Shown: piece after piece, positions 53,079 through 63,200 of the stretch | Layout: the number at the start of each line of letters is the position of its first letter | How positions within the stretch are numbered: the first letter of the stretch is position 1 | NCBI RefSeq assembly: GCF_000378345.1 | Contig: NZ_KB899545.1 | Coordinates: forward strand, 496,001-560,000 | Length of the DNA: 64,000 nt | From: Hirschia maritima DSM 19733 | Lineage (GTDB): Bacteria; Pseudomonadota; Alphaproteobacteria; Caulobacterales; Hyphomonadaceae | Reading direction: 5' to 3' | Notes under the pieces: generated by a model | What the model was told of the DNA's origin: nothing | Databases searched by the model: none | The model's input: only the letters and a program-made list of their open reading frames with translations | Position numbers and translations under genes: made by a program

Positions 53079-55784
53079 GTGACCCAATCCCCATGTGAGC
53101 CGAAAACAACGGCTACAACTTGCCCCTATTGTGGGGTAGGTTGCGGTGTTCTAGTAACGCCTTCAGAAAATGGTCAAACAGCGCAAATTGAAGGTGATAC
53201 TTCTCATCCTTCCAATTACGGGCGATTGTGTTCTAAAGGATCAGCTTTGGGTGAAACTCTCACTCATGAAGAACGCCTACTTGAACCCGAAGTTTTTGGA
53301 AAAAAAACAGATTGGGATACTGCGCTGGATTTGGTCGCTGGTAGATTTATACAAACTATCGCGGAACATGGACCTGATAGCGTTGCATTTTATGTTTCAG
53401 GTCAAATTCTGACGGAAGATTACTACGTAGCCAACAAGCTCATGAAGGGTTTTATTGGGTCTTCCAACATAGATACAAATTCACGTTTATGCATGGCATC
53501 TTCAGTGGCCGGACACAAACGTGCCTTCGGAACCGACACTGTTCCCGGTTGCTATGAAGACCTAGAGCAATCTGATCTTGTGATACTAGTAGGCTCTAAT
53601 TTTGCTTGGTGTCATCCAGTATTACATCAAAGGCTTTTGACTGCAAAAAAAGAACGTGGAACTAAGATCGTTGTCATTGACCCAAGAGCAACAGCGACTG
53701 CAGATACAGCTGATCTTCATCTCCCTTTAAAAGCTGGTTCAGATGTTGCCTTGTTCAATGGACTATTTGCTCACTTAGCAGCTTCACGAGCGTTCAATCC
53801 AGATTATGTAAGTGCATACACAGACGGTCTGGATTCAGCGTTAGACACGGCCTCCAACCATTCTTTAGAAGCTGTGAGTGAACAAACAGGGATATCAATA
53901 GACCTTATCCGTGAGTTCTTTGAACTTGTTGTTACGACTGAAAAGACTGTTACCGTTTATTCCCAAGGTGTGAACCAGTCTTCTGCTGGTACTGATAAAG
54001 TTAACGCGATTATCAACTGCCATCTAGCTACTGGCAGGATAGGTAGAGAGGGAATGGGGCCTTTTTCTATAACTGGTCAACCAAATGCTATGGGCGGACG
54101 AGAGGTTGGCGGTCTGGCCAATCAATTGGCTTGTCATATGGATTTTGACCCTAGTGGATTGGATAAAGTTGAACGATTCTGGAAAGCTCCCAATCTCTCT
54201 AAAAAGCCTGGGTTACGTGCCGTCGATATGTTTGACGCTGTTGCAGAAGGTAGAATAAAAGCGCTTTGGGTAATGGCGACAAATCCAGCAGTGTCTATGC
54301 CCAATGCCGAGAAAGTCCGTTCAGCAATCGAGGACTGTCCGTTTGTAGTTGTATCCGATATCGTAGCAACAGGCGATACTGTAAAACTTGCGGATGTTCG
54401 GCTTCCGGCCACTGGATGGGGAGAGAAGACAGGAACTGTAACGAACTCAGAACGTCGAATTTCAAGACAGAGAAGTTTTCTAGAACCTGCAGGGATGTCA
54501 CGCCACGATTGGGACGTCATGTCTGATGTAGCTCGACGCATGGGATATGACGGTTTTGATTACAAAAATCCATCAGATGTCTTTAAAGAATATGCCGCGA
54601 TGTCGTCATTTGAAAATGAAGGTTCGCGGGATTTTGATATCGGTGCTCTAGCAGGAATTAGCTCTCAAGAATATGATTCACTTGAGCCATTTCAATGGCC
54701 GTTGCCCAAAGGAAGTTTGAAAAGCACAAAAGAAAAACGCTTTTTCGCTGAAGGTAATTTCTATACCCCTAACAAGAAAGCGCGCTTTGTTTCCACAAGA
54801 TTTCGCCAAGCAAGAACTGCAACAAACAAAGAGTATGAGTTCGTTTTAAACACAGGACGAGTTCGCGATCATTGGCACACAATGACCCGAACGGGAAAGA
54901 CACAACGTTTATCAACCCACATTGCTGAGCCATTCCTAGAAATTAATCCTGATGATGCAAAACAACTTGGATTGATCGATGCAGATATTGCTCAAATTAA
55001 AAGTAAATGGGGGCACTCCCGACTTCGTGTATTAGTTACAAATCGCCTTGCGAGAGGTTCAGTATTTGCACCAATACATTGGACTAGAAGATATTCTTCC
55101 AATGGATGTGTCGACTCTGTTGTTAGTTCAAACCATGATGCCATATCCGGTCAACCTGAATTGAAGTTTACACCTGTTTCAATTGAAAAACTCAAATTAG
55201 ATTGGTGGGGATTTGGAGTTTCAATGGAAGAGCCAGACGAAACATTGCTCAATGAATGCGATTATTGGGCGCTGACACGCAGAGGAGAGGGCTGGAGCAT
55301 CGAGCTAGGCGGGACCAATTCTAAGGCACCCCCTCAAAGTCTTCTGGAAAAAATATTCCCTTCATCCACCACTGATGAAACTTTAAGTTTTATAGATTCC
55401 AAGACAGGAAATTCTCGTCGTTGCGTGTTGCAGAACAACATTCTTACCTCATTCTTCACACTATCGACACTGAGCAGTGTTGAAGCAGAGCGAAACTGGT
55501 TGGGCCAAATTTTGGGCAAAACAGTAGATGATACTTTACGATCGCATCTATTGGCTGGCCGACCTCCGGTGGGAGAGGTTACGGGTAAAACAATATGCGC
55601 CTGTTTGGGTGTTAGTTCCGGTGAAATTGAAAACTCCATTTCCTCTGGAGCGACATCGGTCGAGGCTGTCGGAAAAGCCACTTGTGCTGGTACCAATTGT
55701 GGATCATGCAAACCTGAAATTTCTAGTTTAATTTCAAATTTCCTCGATTCACAAAAACAAAGTGAACTGAAAGCTGCTGAGTGA
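53079..55784 (+). CDS. nasA: Assimilatory nitrate reductase, catalytic subunit
   Basis: Cytoplasmic molybdenum (bis-MGD) enzyme reducing nitrate to nitrite. In 901 residues: the N-terminal 4Fe-4S motif C15/C18/C22/C51 (CPYCGVGC..LCSKG); Moco-binding domains (NTNSRLCMASSVAGHKRAFG-type region, GSNFAWCHP, GVNQSSAGTDKVNAI); the C-terminal dinucleotide-binding domain (GRVRDHWHTMTRTGK); and a terminal BFD-like [2Fe-2S] domain with C840-x-C842 and C874-x2-C877. The extra domain is the electron entry seen in NasA proteins of alpha- and gammaproteobacteria. No twin-arginine signal. GTG start 4 bases after nirD; the end overlaps SUMT. Confidence 0.96.
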   Translation: MTQSPCEPKTTATTCPYCGVGCGVLVTPSENGQTAQIEGDTSHPSNYGRLCSKGSALGETLTHEERLLEPEVFGKKTDWDTALDLVAGRFIQTIAEHGPDSVAFYVSGQILTEDYYVANKLMKGFIGSSNIDTNSRLCMASSVAGHKRAFGTDTVPGCYEDLEQSDLVILVGSNFAWCHPVLHQRLLTAKKERGTKIVVIDPRATATADTADLHLPLKAGSDVALFNGLFAHLAASRAFNPDYVSAYTDGLDSALDTASNHSLEAVSEQTGISIDLIREFFELVVTTEKTVTVYSQGVNQSSAGTDKVNAIINCHLATGRIGREGMGPFSITGQPNAMGGREVGGLANQLACHMDFDPSGLDKVERFWKAPNLSKKPGLRAVDMFDAVAEGRIKALWVMATNPAVSMPNAEKVRSAIEDCPFVVVSDIVATGDTVKLADVRLPATGWGEKTGTVTNSERRISRQRSFLEPAGMSRHDWDVMSDVARRMGYDGFDYKNPSDVFKEYAAMSSFENEGSRDFDIGALAGISSQEYDSLEPFQWPLPKGSLKSTKEKRFFAEGNFYTPNKKARFVSTRFRQARTATNKEYEFVLNTGRVRDHWHTMTRTGKTQRLSTHIAEPFLEINPDDAKQLGLIDADIAQIKSKWGHSRLRVLVTNRLARGSVFAPIHWTRRYSSNGCVDSVVSSNHDAISGQPELKFTPVSIEKLKLDWWGFGVSMEEPDETLLNECDYWALTRRGEGWSIELGGTNSKAPPQSLLEKIFPSSTTDETLSFIDSKTGNSRRCVLQNNILTSFFTLSTLSSVEAERNWLGQILGKTVDDTLRSHLLAGRPPVGEVTGKTICACLGVSSGEIENSISSGATSVEAVGKATCAGTNCGSCKPEISSLISNFLDSQKQSELKAAE

Positions 55785-56563
55785 TGAGCGATAAAATTTC
55801 GCAAATAAAACCAGGAAAACTGATTTTGATAGGGTGCGGACCGGGTTCCGCTGACCTGCTAACACTGCGTGCAGTCAACAGAATTCAAAATGTTGATTTG
55901 GTATTGTATGACCGTCTTGTCGACCAAGAAGTGCTCGACCTCATTCCTAGTGATGTTGAACAAACCTACGTCGGAAAAGAAAATGGTGACGGCGGCGTTC
56001 AACAGTCCAGTTTGAACAATACAATTCTTGAGAACTTAAAAAAAGGGAAGCGTGTCGCACGTCTAAAGTCTGGAGATCCAATGGTATTTGGAAGGGCTGC
56101 AGAAGAAATAGAAGTCGCCGCAGAAGTCAATGCAGAGGTAGAAATTGTACCTGGTGTCACAGCTGCACTTGCAGCTGCATCTGAAAGTATAATTACTGTT
56201 ACAGAACGATCAGAGCTACAAAGTTTTATTGTTACAACAGGAAAAGCCGCAGACCGCAATTCATCGCCTGATTGGAGCAATATTGTTAAACCTGGCGTAT
56301 GTGTAGCTTTTTACATGGGCGTGGGTTCCGCATGGAAGATTCAGTCCAGTTTAATGGCTGCTGGTGTACCAGAAAATGCCTCTGCTGATTGGGTCGAAAG
56401 AGCAGGTCAAACTGATACGAGAATAGTTAGATCTTCACTTGGGCGGTTAGCAAATGACAGCAAGGTTCATAATGTAAAGAATCCTGCAATCTTATTGGTT
56501 AGGTATCCCTACAGTCTTCAGAACCAACAGAGTGTAAGCAGTTCAACGAAAACGCTAGGATAG
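55784..56563 (+). CDS. cobA: Uroporphyrinogen-III C-methyltransferase (SUMT)
   Basis: Makes precorrin-2 from uroporphyrinogen III for the siroheme of NirB. The 259 residues show the N-terminal LIGCGPGSADLLTLRA, the VVLYDRLV-type VLYDRLVDQEV, GKR-variant YVGKENGDGG, RLKSGDPMVFGRAAEE and VPGVTAALAAAS. It is the methyltransferase half only, with no CysG oxidase/chelatase domain, so precorrin-2 dehydrogenase/ferrochelatase must be elsewhere. ATG 55784 overlaps the nasA TGA, so translation is coupled. Last gene of the nrt-nir-nas operon. Confidence 0.93.
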   Translation: MSDKISQIKPGKLILIGCGPGSADLLTLRAVNRIQNVDLVLYDRLVDQEVLDLIPSDVEQTYVGKENGDGGVQQSSLNNTILENLKKGKRVARLKSGDPMVFGRAAEEIEVAAEVNAEVEIVPGVTAALAAASESIITVTERSELQSFIVTTGKAADRNSSPDWSNIVKPGVCVAFYMGVGSAWKIQSSLMAAGVPENASADWVERAGQTDTRIVRSSLGRLANDSKVHNVKNPAILLVRYPYSLQNQQSVSSSTKTLG

Positions 56564-56565
56564 AT

Positions 56566-56597
56566 AAACGGCCTCTCTGATATAGGCCGTTTTTTAT
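56566..56597. terminator. Terminator between SUMT and nasS
   Basis: AACGGCCT (56567-56574) pairs with AGGCCGTT (56584-56591), followed by a T-run on the + strand (56590-56595). It ends the nas operon and overlaps the stop codon of the opposing nasS; it may act in both directions. Confidence 0.85.
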
Positions 56598-57844
56598 TTC
56601 GAACTCGTAACAGGATCTACTTGTGGGAATGTGTTCAAGTATTCTTGAATCTTATCTGGATTAAACAGCTTACCGTCGATGAACTGGTTACACCCCATTG
56701 CGATAGGTGAGGTTGCTTCTTCTAACAACCAAGCATGAGAGTAATTTCCTTCAATTTTATTGTCTATTGTTGGACTGGAGATATCTAACTCCAGAGCCGC
56801 CTGACGGTATATATCCGGCTGGAAAGCAGCTCTTGCAACTTCATTGAAATTGGTTTTCGTATCCAATTGTCCCCACCGGACCATTTGAGATAAAATCCAT
56901 TTGGCTTGAGATTGCCATGGAAAGTTCGCTGCATAGCGATGAAAAACATTGAAATCGGGCATATCCACACGGAGATTTCCACCGGTTTGGCGATTCTTTC
57001 CGGTCAGGGAGCTCACAATTTCATCTAAAGGTGCGTCAACATAATCAGCTGAAGCTATTACTTCAGCTGCAGTAAGCCTATTTTGAGGGTGATCAATCCA
57101 AGCAGCAGCTTCAAGAATAGCTTTAATTATTGAGAGATGAACTTCAGAGCAATCCTTTGCCCATTCAGTTCTTACGGCTAGAACTTTTTCTACATGTCCC
57201 GACCATATCTCAGCAGAAGTAATTAATGTGCGCCCCAATCCAGCTAACACTGCTGCATTATTCCAGGGTTCCCCCACACAATACCCATCTATAAGACCGG
57301 AACGTAGGCTGTCTACCATTTGAGACGGCGGAACAACAACAAGTTCTACATCTCTATCAGGATCAATCCCCGCAGACGCTAACCAATACCGTAGAAGGTA
57401 AGCATGCATGGAATAGTGGTAAACATGAGCGAAAACCAGTTTCGGCTGACCGGTGGCCCGGCGGACATCGACGACATGTTTCAATCCATGAGCGCTCAAC
57501 GGCCTTCTAAGTGCAGTTTCTGGAGAAATACTCTGAATGTTCTGAAACAATGAAGCAGAAACAGTTATCGCATTCCCGTTTTGGTTGGTACAACAAGCAG
57601 TAGTAAACAGATCCGGGTAGGGACCGATGCCAGCGGCTGAGGCAACAACCATAGGTGCTAACATGTTTGCTGCATCTATAACGCCACTTGCTAAACCATC
57701 CCGCATTGCGGCCCAGGATTTATACCTCTTTAGCGAAACAGTAAGGCCATATTTATCAAATAGACCACGTTCCTGTGCAATGGCTAAGCTGGCACAATCA
57801 GACAAACGTGCGAAGCCAATAGTGACATTTTCATTTTTTTTCAT
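56594..57844 (-). CDS. nasS: Nitrate sensor NasS (CmpA/NrtA-like, cytoplasmic)
   Basis: A 416-residue protein of the same fold as NrtA but without signal peptide or lipobox. It starts MKKNENVTIGFARLSDCASLAI and carries the family motifs DAANMLAPMVVASAAGIG, HVYHYSMHAYLLRYWLASAGI and [14 protein letters not shown]. NasS holds NasT inactive without nitrate and releases it when nitrate or nitrite binds. ATG 57844 is preferred over TTG 57859. It lies immediately after nasT, confirming the NasTS pair. Confidence 0.93.
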   Translation of the reverse strand: MKKNENVTIGFARLSDCASLAIAQERGLFDKYGLTVSLKRYKSWAAMRDGLASGVIDAANMLAPMVVASAAGIGPYPDLFTTACCTNQNGNAITVSASLFQNIQSISPETALRRPLSAHGLKHVVDVRRATGQPKLVFAHVYHYSMHAYLLRYWLASAGIDPDRDVELVVVPPSQMVDSLRSGLIDGYCVGEPWNNAAVLAGLGRTLITSAEIWSGHVEKVLAVRTEWAKDCSEVHLSIIKAILEAAAWIDHPQNRLTAAEVIASADYVDAPLDEIVSSLTGKNRQTGGNLRVDMPDFNVFHRYAANFPWQSQAKWILSQMVRWGQLDTKTNFNEVARAAFQPDIYRQAALELDISSPTIDNKIEGNYSHAWLLEEATSPIAMGCNQFIDGKLFNPDKIQEYLNTFPQVDPVTSSK

Positions 57845-57862
57845 AACAGAATTTCTCAATCA

Positions 57863-58432
57863 CTACTCGTTTAGCAAGCTCATCACGGAGATTACTGTCT
57901 CTGCTATATCTCTAAGTGGAATTCCGCGTTCCTGAGACATTGTTCTCATTGCAATAAATGCCTCTTCTTCGGTCATCCCGCGTTTATCCATCAGGATGCC
58001 TTTTGCTTTTTCGATAACTTTTCGAGCTGCTAGATCATCCTTGGTTTTCTTCAATTCGGATCGAAGGTCATTCATGACTTTAAAACGTGCGATAGCGACA
58101 TCAATGACGGGTTTCACGCGTTTAGGCGTCAAACCATCAACAACATAGGCACTTACTCCAGCTTCAATCGCTTGCTGAAATCCCGTAGGATTTTCTTCTT
58201 CAACAAACATAACAATTGGTTTGGGATTATTTTGCGCTACAGTTCTGAGACTTTCGATTGAATCTCGTCCTGGAGAATTACAATCGACAATTATAACGTC
58301 AGGCTGATTTGCTGCGATTAAGTTGAGCAGTTCAGTCCCGTGCACCTGACTTTTAGTTTGAACAATAGCTGCTTCAGCTAAGCCTTCTTCGACCAACTGT
58401 GCACGCTCAGGGTTGTTATCTATCAAAAGCAC
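57863..58432 (-). CDS. nasT: ANTAR-domain antitermination regulator NasT
   Basis: RNA-binding response regulator of nitrate assimilation. It has a pseudo-receiver domain (LLIDNNPERA, VIIVDCNSPGRDS) and a C-terminal ANTAR domain (KVIEKAKGILMDKRGMTEEEAFIAMRTMSQ). NasT binds tandem hexaloop RNA hairpins in leaders of nitrate genes and prevents termination. The frame is open to ATG 58570, but that would add 46 unconserved residues reaching into the porin gene. GTG 58432 gives 189 residues, the family length, but has no Shine-Dalgarno. Start choice is therefore uncertain. Confidence 0.9.
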   Translation of the reverse strand: MLLIDNNPERAQLVEEGLAEAAIVQTKSQVHGTELLNLIAANQPDVIIVDCNSPGRDSIESLRTVAQNNPKPIVMFVEEENPTGFQQAIEAGVSAYVVDGLTPKRVKPVIDVAIARFKVMNDLRSELKKTKDDLAARKVIEKAKGILMDKRGMTEEEAFIAMRTMSQERGIPLRDIAETVISVMSLLNE

Positions 58433-58441
58433 GCGAAGGGG

Positions 58442-58467
58442 CGCAGCAGGTGTTGAAACCTGCTGCG
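58442..58467 (-). promoter_or_regulatory. Perfect 10-bp stem-loop at the porin-nasT junction
   Basis: CGCAGCAGGT and ACCTGCTGCG are exact inverted arms around a hexaloop (TTCAAC on the coding strand). It lies 29 bases after the porin stop codon and just before the conserved start of NasT. No T-run follows, so it is more likely a translation or RNA-stability element, or a protein-binding hairpin, than a terminator. Confidence 0.6.
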
Positions 58468-58496
58468 AACCTTTGGAGGTGACATTTTCGATCTGT

Positions 58497-59750
58497 TTAA
58501 AATGCGAAGTCAATTTGAGTCCATAATTTGGAAGTGTCCGTAGCAAATGCATCGGCACTGTAGTCTGCATATTTCAAAGTAAGTTTAAATTTGCCAACTT
58601 TAGCTGAGGCCACGAGGTCAATTTCAGAACCGTAGTCCGATGACCCCGTTTCAGCAGAGAAATCATGGTAAAAACCAAGAACGCTCAAACCTTTGAATGG
58701 GCCTACATCACCAAATTTGTAACCAGCTTTGAAGTAAACATCTTCAATTCCATTTGGAGGTGTCACAAGGAATTTATCTGCCCAGCCTTGAAATTTGTGA
58801 AGTGTTGCAAATGGTGTCTTGAATGAAACACCATTGTCAGAACCTAATACTTCATAACCTGCACCAACTGTGAAACCCTTAATTCCGTATGCGGCTTCAG
58901 CCATGTAGAAGTCAGCTGAATAATCTGCATTTGAAGAACCAAAGTCTTGTTGCTGCGCATATGAAAGTGCGTAGCTCAGGCTACCATCGCCAACGGGTTT
59001 CTTTCCAGCTAAACGAGCACCTATGGTTTGGGTTGACATAATCGCAGCTTCATCAGCGTCAATTAAATATGCAAAACCTGTGACTTTACCTATAGCGGTT
59101 GGTAGTGAAGCGTTAAAAAGGTAAGTGTCGCCGGTCCAATGACCTGCTGCGCCACCTGCATCTGCCCCTTCATCACCAAAAATACGATTTACTCGTGTGA
59201 CATAAGCAGCATCAATTTTTAACTTACCGAGGCTTTCATTTGTAACGCGTAGCCCATCAAATGTCTGCTCGTTTTGACGCCATCCAACATTACCTACAAA
59301 GCGCGAATCATCCATGATCAAACGCTGGCGTCCTAAAGTGATCGTCGTGTCAGCAATTGATGTATTTGTGAGCTGGAATCTGTTTAACTCAGTAACATTT
59401 GGATCAGCTACAACCGGAAAAGTCCCTTTACCATTTGTTGTAGAATTGAAATCGTCAACAATATCTTCGACATGATCAAACTCAATCAGAAACTTAGTTC
59501 CTAAATATGATCCAGTCTCAAGACCCGCGCGAAAACGGTATGTTAAAGCATCTGCTGTTTCGGCTATTCCGTCTTGATCGACTGTTTCATATCTAAGTCG
59601 AGTGTTAAAAATAGGCTTGGTAGCTTTGATTGCGTTTTCAAATGTTGCAGCAACTTCTTCCTTTGGAGCTTCTTCTGCGTGTGCAGACAGCATCATCGGA
59701 ACAGAAGCCAATGTGGCTGCGAGAATACGGGGAGTTATACGTGTAGCCAT
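58497..59750 (-). CDS. Outer-membrane porin, alginate-export-type barrel
   Basis: About 417 residues from ATG 59750 (TTG 59771 also open). The signal peptide ends near SAHAEEAPK. The mature part has the alternating strands of a beta barrel and ends in the phenylalanine of QIDFAF. Blocks such as FNTRLRYETVDQDG and ALTYRFRAGLE, then TLGRQRLIMDDSRFVGNVGWRQNEQTF-like sequence, match the alginate-export porin family, which includes many small-solute porins. It is the first gene of a minus-strand run with nasT and nasS, so a nitrate or nitrite channel is likely. That function is inference from context. Confidence 0.85.
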   Translation of the reverse strand: MATRITPRILAATLASVPMMLSAHAEEAPKEEVAATFENAIKATKPIFNTRLRYETVDQDGIAETADALTYRFRAGLETGSYLGTKFLIEFDHVEDIVDDFNSTTNGKGTFPVVADPNVTELNRFQLTNTSIADTTITLGRQRLIMDDSRFVGNVGWRQNEQTFDGLRVTNESLGKLKIDAAYVTRVNRIFGDEGADAGGAAGHWTGDTYLFNASLPTAIGKVTGFAYLIDADEAAIMSTQTIGARLAGKKPVGDGSLSYALSYAQQQDFGSSNADYSADFYMAEAAYGIKGFTVGAGYEVLGSDNGVSFKTPFATLHKFQGWADKFLVTPPNGIEDVYFKAGYKFGDVGPFKGLSVLGFYHDFSAETGSSDYGSEIDLVASAKVGKFKLTLKYADYSADAFATDTSKLWTQIDFAF

Positions 59751-60260
59751 GAATTTTACTTTTTTATTCAACCTGGCAGATAACTATAATCTGACAGAGG
59801 ATTTACGACGTGATGGAATAAATTCCATCGCTATAAGCAACATCGCGGGAACAAGCGTCCTTCATCGGACTATCAACTAATTTGATGTTAGCGCACCAAA
59901 TCTGTAATTAGTCTTCCTGAAAAAACGTAGTTTCAGTCAAGTATCTAATCTTTTCATAGAAATCTTAATGCAAAACAAAATGGAAATGCTCTAATTCATT
60001 GCGCTACTGCCCAAAAATTAGATCATCGTATCAGACAATCAAATAGTGATGGCGTGAGATGTAGTGGGTTTGGAAAAGAGATACCAAAGCCAAATCGTTT
60101 ATTCAGCATGCGATTTAAAACACAATCTAATACATGAAGATTTCAACATCTTCTCTTGAAGTTGAATTTTATGAGTAAAATAGACAAAATGACTTAAAAC
60201 AATACTAGGAACTAATCATTTTTATCATTCGTCGGGAGTAAAGAGTTACCGCCCATAATG
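59751..60260. promoter_or_regulatory. AT-rich intergenic region with porin leader
   Basis: No gene seen in 510 bp. On the minus strand the last 130 bases before the porin carry GTCC-GATGAA-GGAC (about 59855-59868) and the near-perfect palindrome GATGGAAT-AA-ATTCCATC (59812-59829). Two small hairpins in a leader next to nasT could again be antiterminator targets. The remaining part towards the RND gene is AT-rich and holds no clear terminator or gene. Confidence 0.4.
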
Positions 60261-63200
60261 CTAAGATGATAAATCGGAAAGCTCTGCATTCAATTTCTGC
60301 GTTTTAGAGTTAGGTGATGACGTCCCTCTGGAGATCAATGAATAAGCGGTAGGTACGACCAATAATGTCACAATGAGAGATGCGATCACACCAAATAGAA
60401 TAACAAACCCTATCGCTTGTCGTGTTTCTGCGCCAGCTCCAGATGTTACTATTAACGGAATAGAACCAGCTGCGGTCGTTAGGCTTGTCATAACTATGGG
60501 ACGCAAACGGGTGAGGGAAGCACTTTTAATTGCTTCATAGAATTCAACACCTTCGTCTCTAAGTTGGTTTGCGAATTCAACAATAAGAATTCCATTCTTG
60601 GCTGCAAGACCAACCAACATAACCAATCCTATTTGTGTATAAATGTTCAGACTAGTGCCTGTTACCCAAAGCCCTAAAAGACCTCCAACAACAGTTGCAG
60701 GAACACACAACAGAATGACGAGAGGGTGGCGGTAGCTTTCAAACTGTCCAGCCAACACCAAGAACACAATAATCAACCCTGTTGCAAAAACAAAGGTAAT
60801 TGAATCCCCAGATGATTTGAAATCTAAAGACTGTCCTTTGTAATTAAACACTGCTTCGTCGGGTAAAACTTCCCGCGCTACACGTTCCATTTCAGACAGA
60901 GCATTTCCCAGCACAACGCCTTCCTGTAGGTTGGCTTCTATCGTAATTGATCGGACGCGATTATAACGGTTCAAAGAAGGGCTATCTGCCTGAGATACTA
61001 TCTGGATTAAATTTGAGAGCGGAATGAGTTGCCCAGACCTTTGTGAACGGACATATATATTTTGAATATCATCTGGTGTGGACTGGTCAGAACGTAATCC
61101 TTCCAAAATTATATCGTATTCTTCGCCATCTTCCACAAAGGTTGTAACTCGAAGTGAGCCTAACATTGTTTGTAAAGTGGTTCCGATTTCAGAAACCGTA
61201 ACACCTAAATCTGCTGCACGTTCATAGTCGACTTGTATTCGGAACTGTGGCTGAGATTCTTTGTAATCCCAATCTATCTGAGACAGTCCAGGGTTGTTAG
61301 CCTCAAGAGCTTCAACGAAGGTGTCGCGCCACTCAATAAGTTTTTCATATGATGGACCACCTATAACAAATTGCACCGGATTTCCAGTTCCTCCCCCTAA
61401 GCCGCCACGAGCTCTTGCGAAAGCTCGAACACCAGGAAGATCCGATAGCTTACTGTTAACTTCGGACATGACAGTATTTATGGGGCGACGTTTGCTCCAT
61501 TCTTCCATGCCTACAATAGCAAACCCACGGTCAAATGTTGTGCTGCCAAATCCTGGAGCGCGTAGAAGAAGCCTTCGAAATTCACCTGATTCAACATATG
61601 GCATTAAACGCTCTTCGATTTCGTCCATATATTTTTCTAGAAATTCAAACGAAGCCCCCTGAGGACCCGCAATTGCAATAAAAAATGCGCCTCTATCTTC
61701 TTTAGGGGCGTATTCAGACGGAACTTTTTTCAATATTCCGTATCCCGCAAATACGACAGCTATTACAATTGAAAAAATGAGGATGGGACGATAGATTAAA
61801 CGATCAATTAGCCACCCATATCCACGTCTTATAATTTGAAACCCATTGTCGATTAGATTGGGTAAACTTTTAGACGCTGTTTTTTCTCCAGTTGACGGGG
61901 TGAGTAGTATTGATGAGAGCATCGGGACGAGTGTCAACGCCAGTAAACTTGATATAGCAACAGAAGCAGCCATTGTAATAGCAAATTCAGTAAACAGTCG
62001 CCCAATATCGCCTTGCATAAAAGTAATAGGGACGAACACTGAGATGAGCACCAAAGTCGTAGCGATCACGGCGAATCCGACTTGTTTCGAACCTTTGTAA
62101 GCTGCGACGAGGGGTGTTTCTCCGAATTCTTCTATACGCCTATGTAGATTTTCTAAGACAACAATTGCATCATCCACGACTAGTCCGATTGCAAGAACCA
62201 GCGCAAGCAACGTTATTAAATTGACCGATAACCCAAATGCAAAAAGTACTGTGAAGGTTGCGATAATTGAAACAGGAACAGTTATTGCCGGTATGAGTGT
62301 CGCTCGCCAACTCCCGAGGAAAAGGAAAATAACCAAAGTCACCAATGCAACAGCAATACACAGTGTTATATAAACTTCTCGGATAGAAGCTTCGATGAAT
62401 ATTGAACTATCGTAATTTGTTACAATCTGCATTCCGTCTGGTAGAGTAGGCGCCAGCTCAGCTGCTAGCGCTTTGGCTCCCTTTGCGACATCGATAGTAT
62501 TAGCAGTAGATTGTTTGATCATGCCCAATCCCACCATGGGAACACCATTCCCTCTGAACATGATCCGATCTTCAGAAGTTCCAAGCTCAACTCGAGCAAC
62601 ATCACCTAATCTAACCAGGTAACCATCATCGCCTACTGCGACAACCAGCTCAGCAAACTGTTTGGGTGTTTGGAAAGTCCTATCAATCCTTAGCGTATAG
62701 TTTCGTGAGCCATTTTCCAGAGCACCAGCGGGCGCTTCGATATTTTCACTACGTAAAGCACGTTGGATGTCGGGAACTGTTAAATCACGAGCTGCCAATT
62801 GACGGCGATCAATCCACACGCGAAGTGCATAATCCTTTCTACCTCCAATCCGAACCCGAGCTACACCATCTAGAGCAGAAAATCGGTCAACCAAGTATCT
62901 ATTGGCATAATCAGACAATTCCACCGTACTCATATTATCGCTTGATAGATTTAACCATAAAATCACATCATCATTTGAATCGGCTTTTTCAACTTCAGGA
63001 GGATCCACTTCCGGGGGAAGCGCACGTGCAGCACCTGAAATTCGATCTCTGATGTCGTTGGCTGCTGCATCAATGTCTTGTCCAGTGTTAAACTCAATTG
63101 ATATATCTGAACGGCCATCTCTAGACCGTGAATTGATAAAACGGATTCCCTCAACTCCAGCAATTCTATCTTCTAATACTTGAGTAATGCGTGTTTCAAC

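Noticed and set aside
58433-58570. N-terminal extension of NasT into the porin gene
   Set aside because: 46 residues without receiver-like sequence, encoded over the end of the porin and the stem-loop; the remaining 189 residues match family length.
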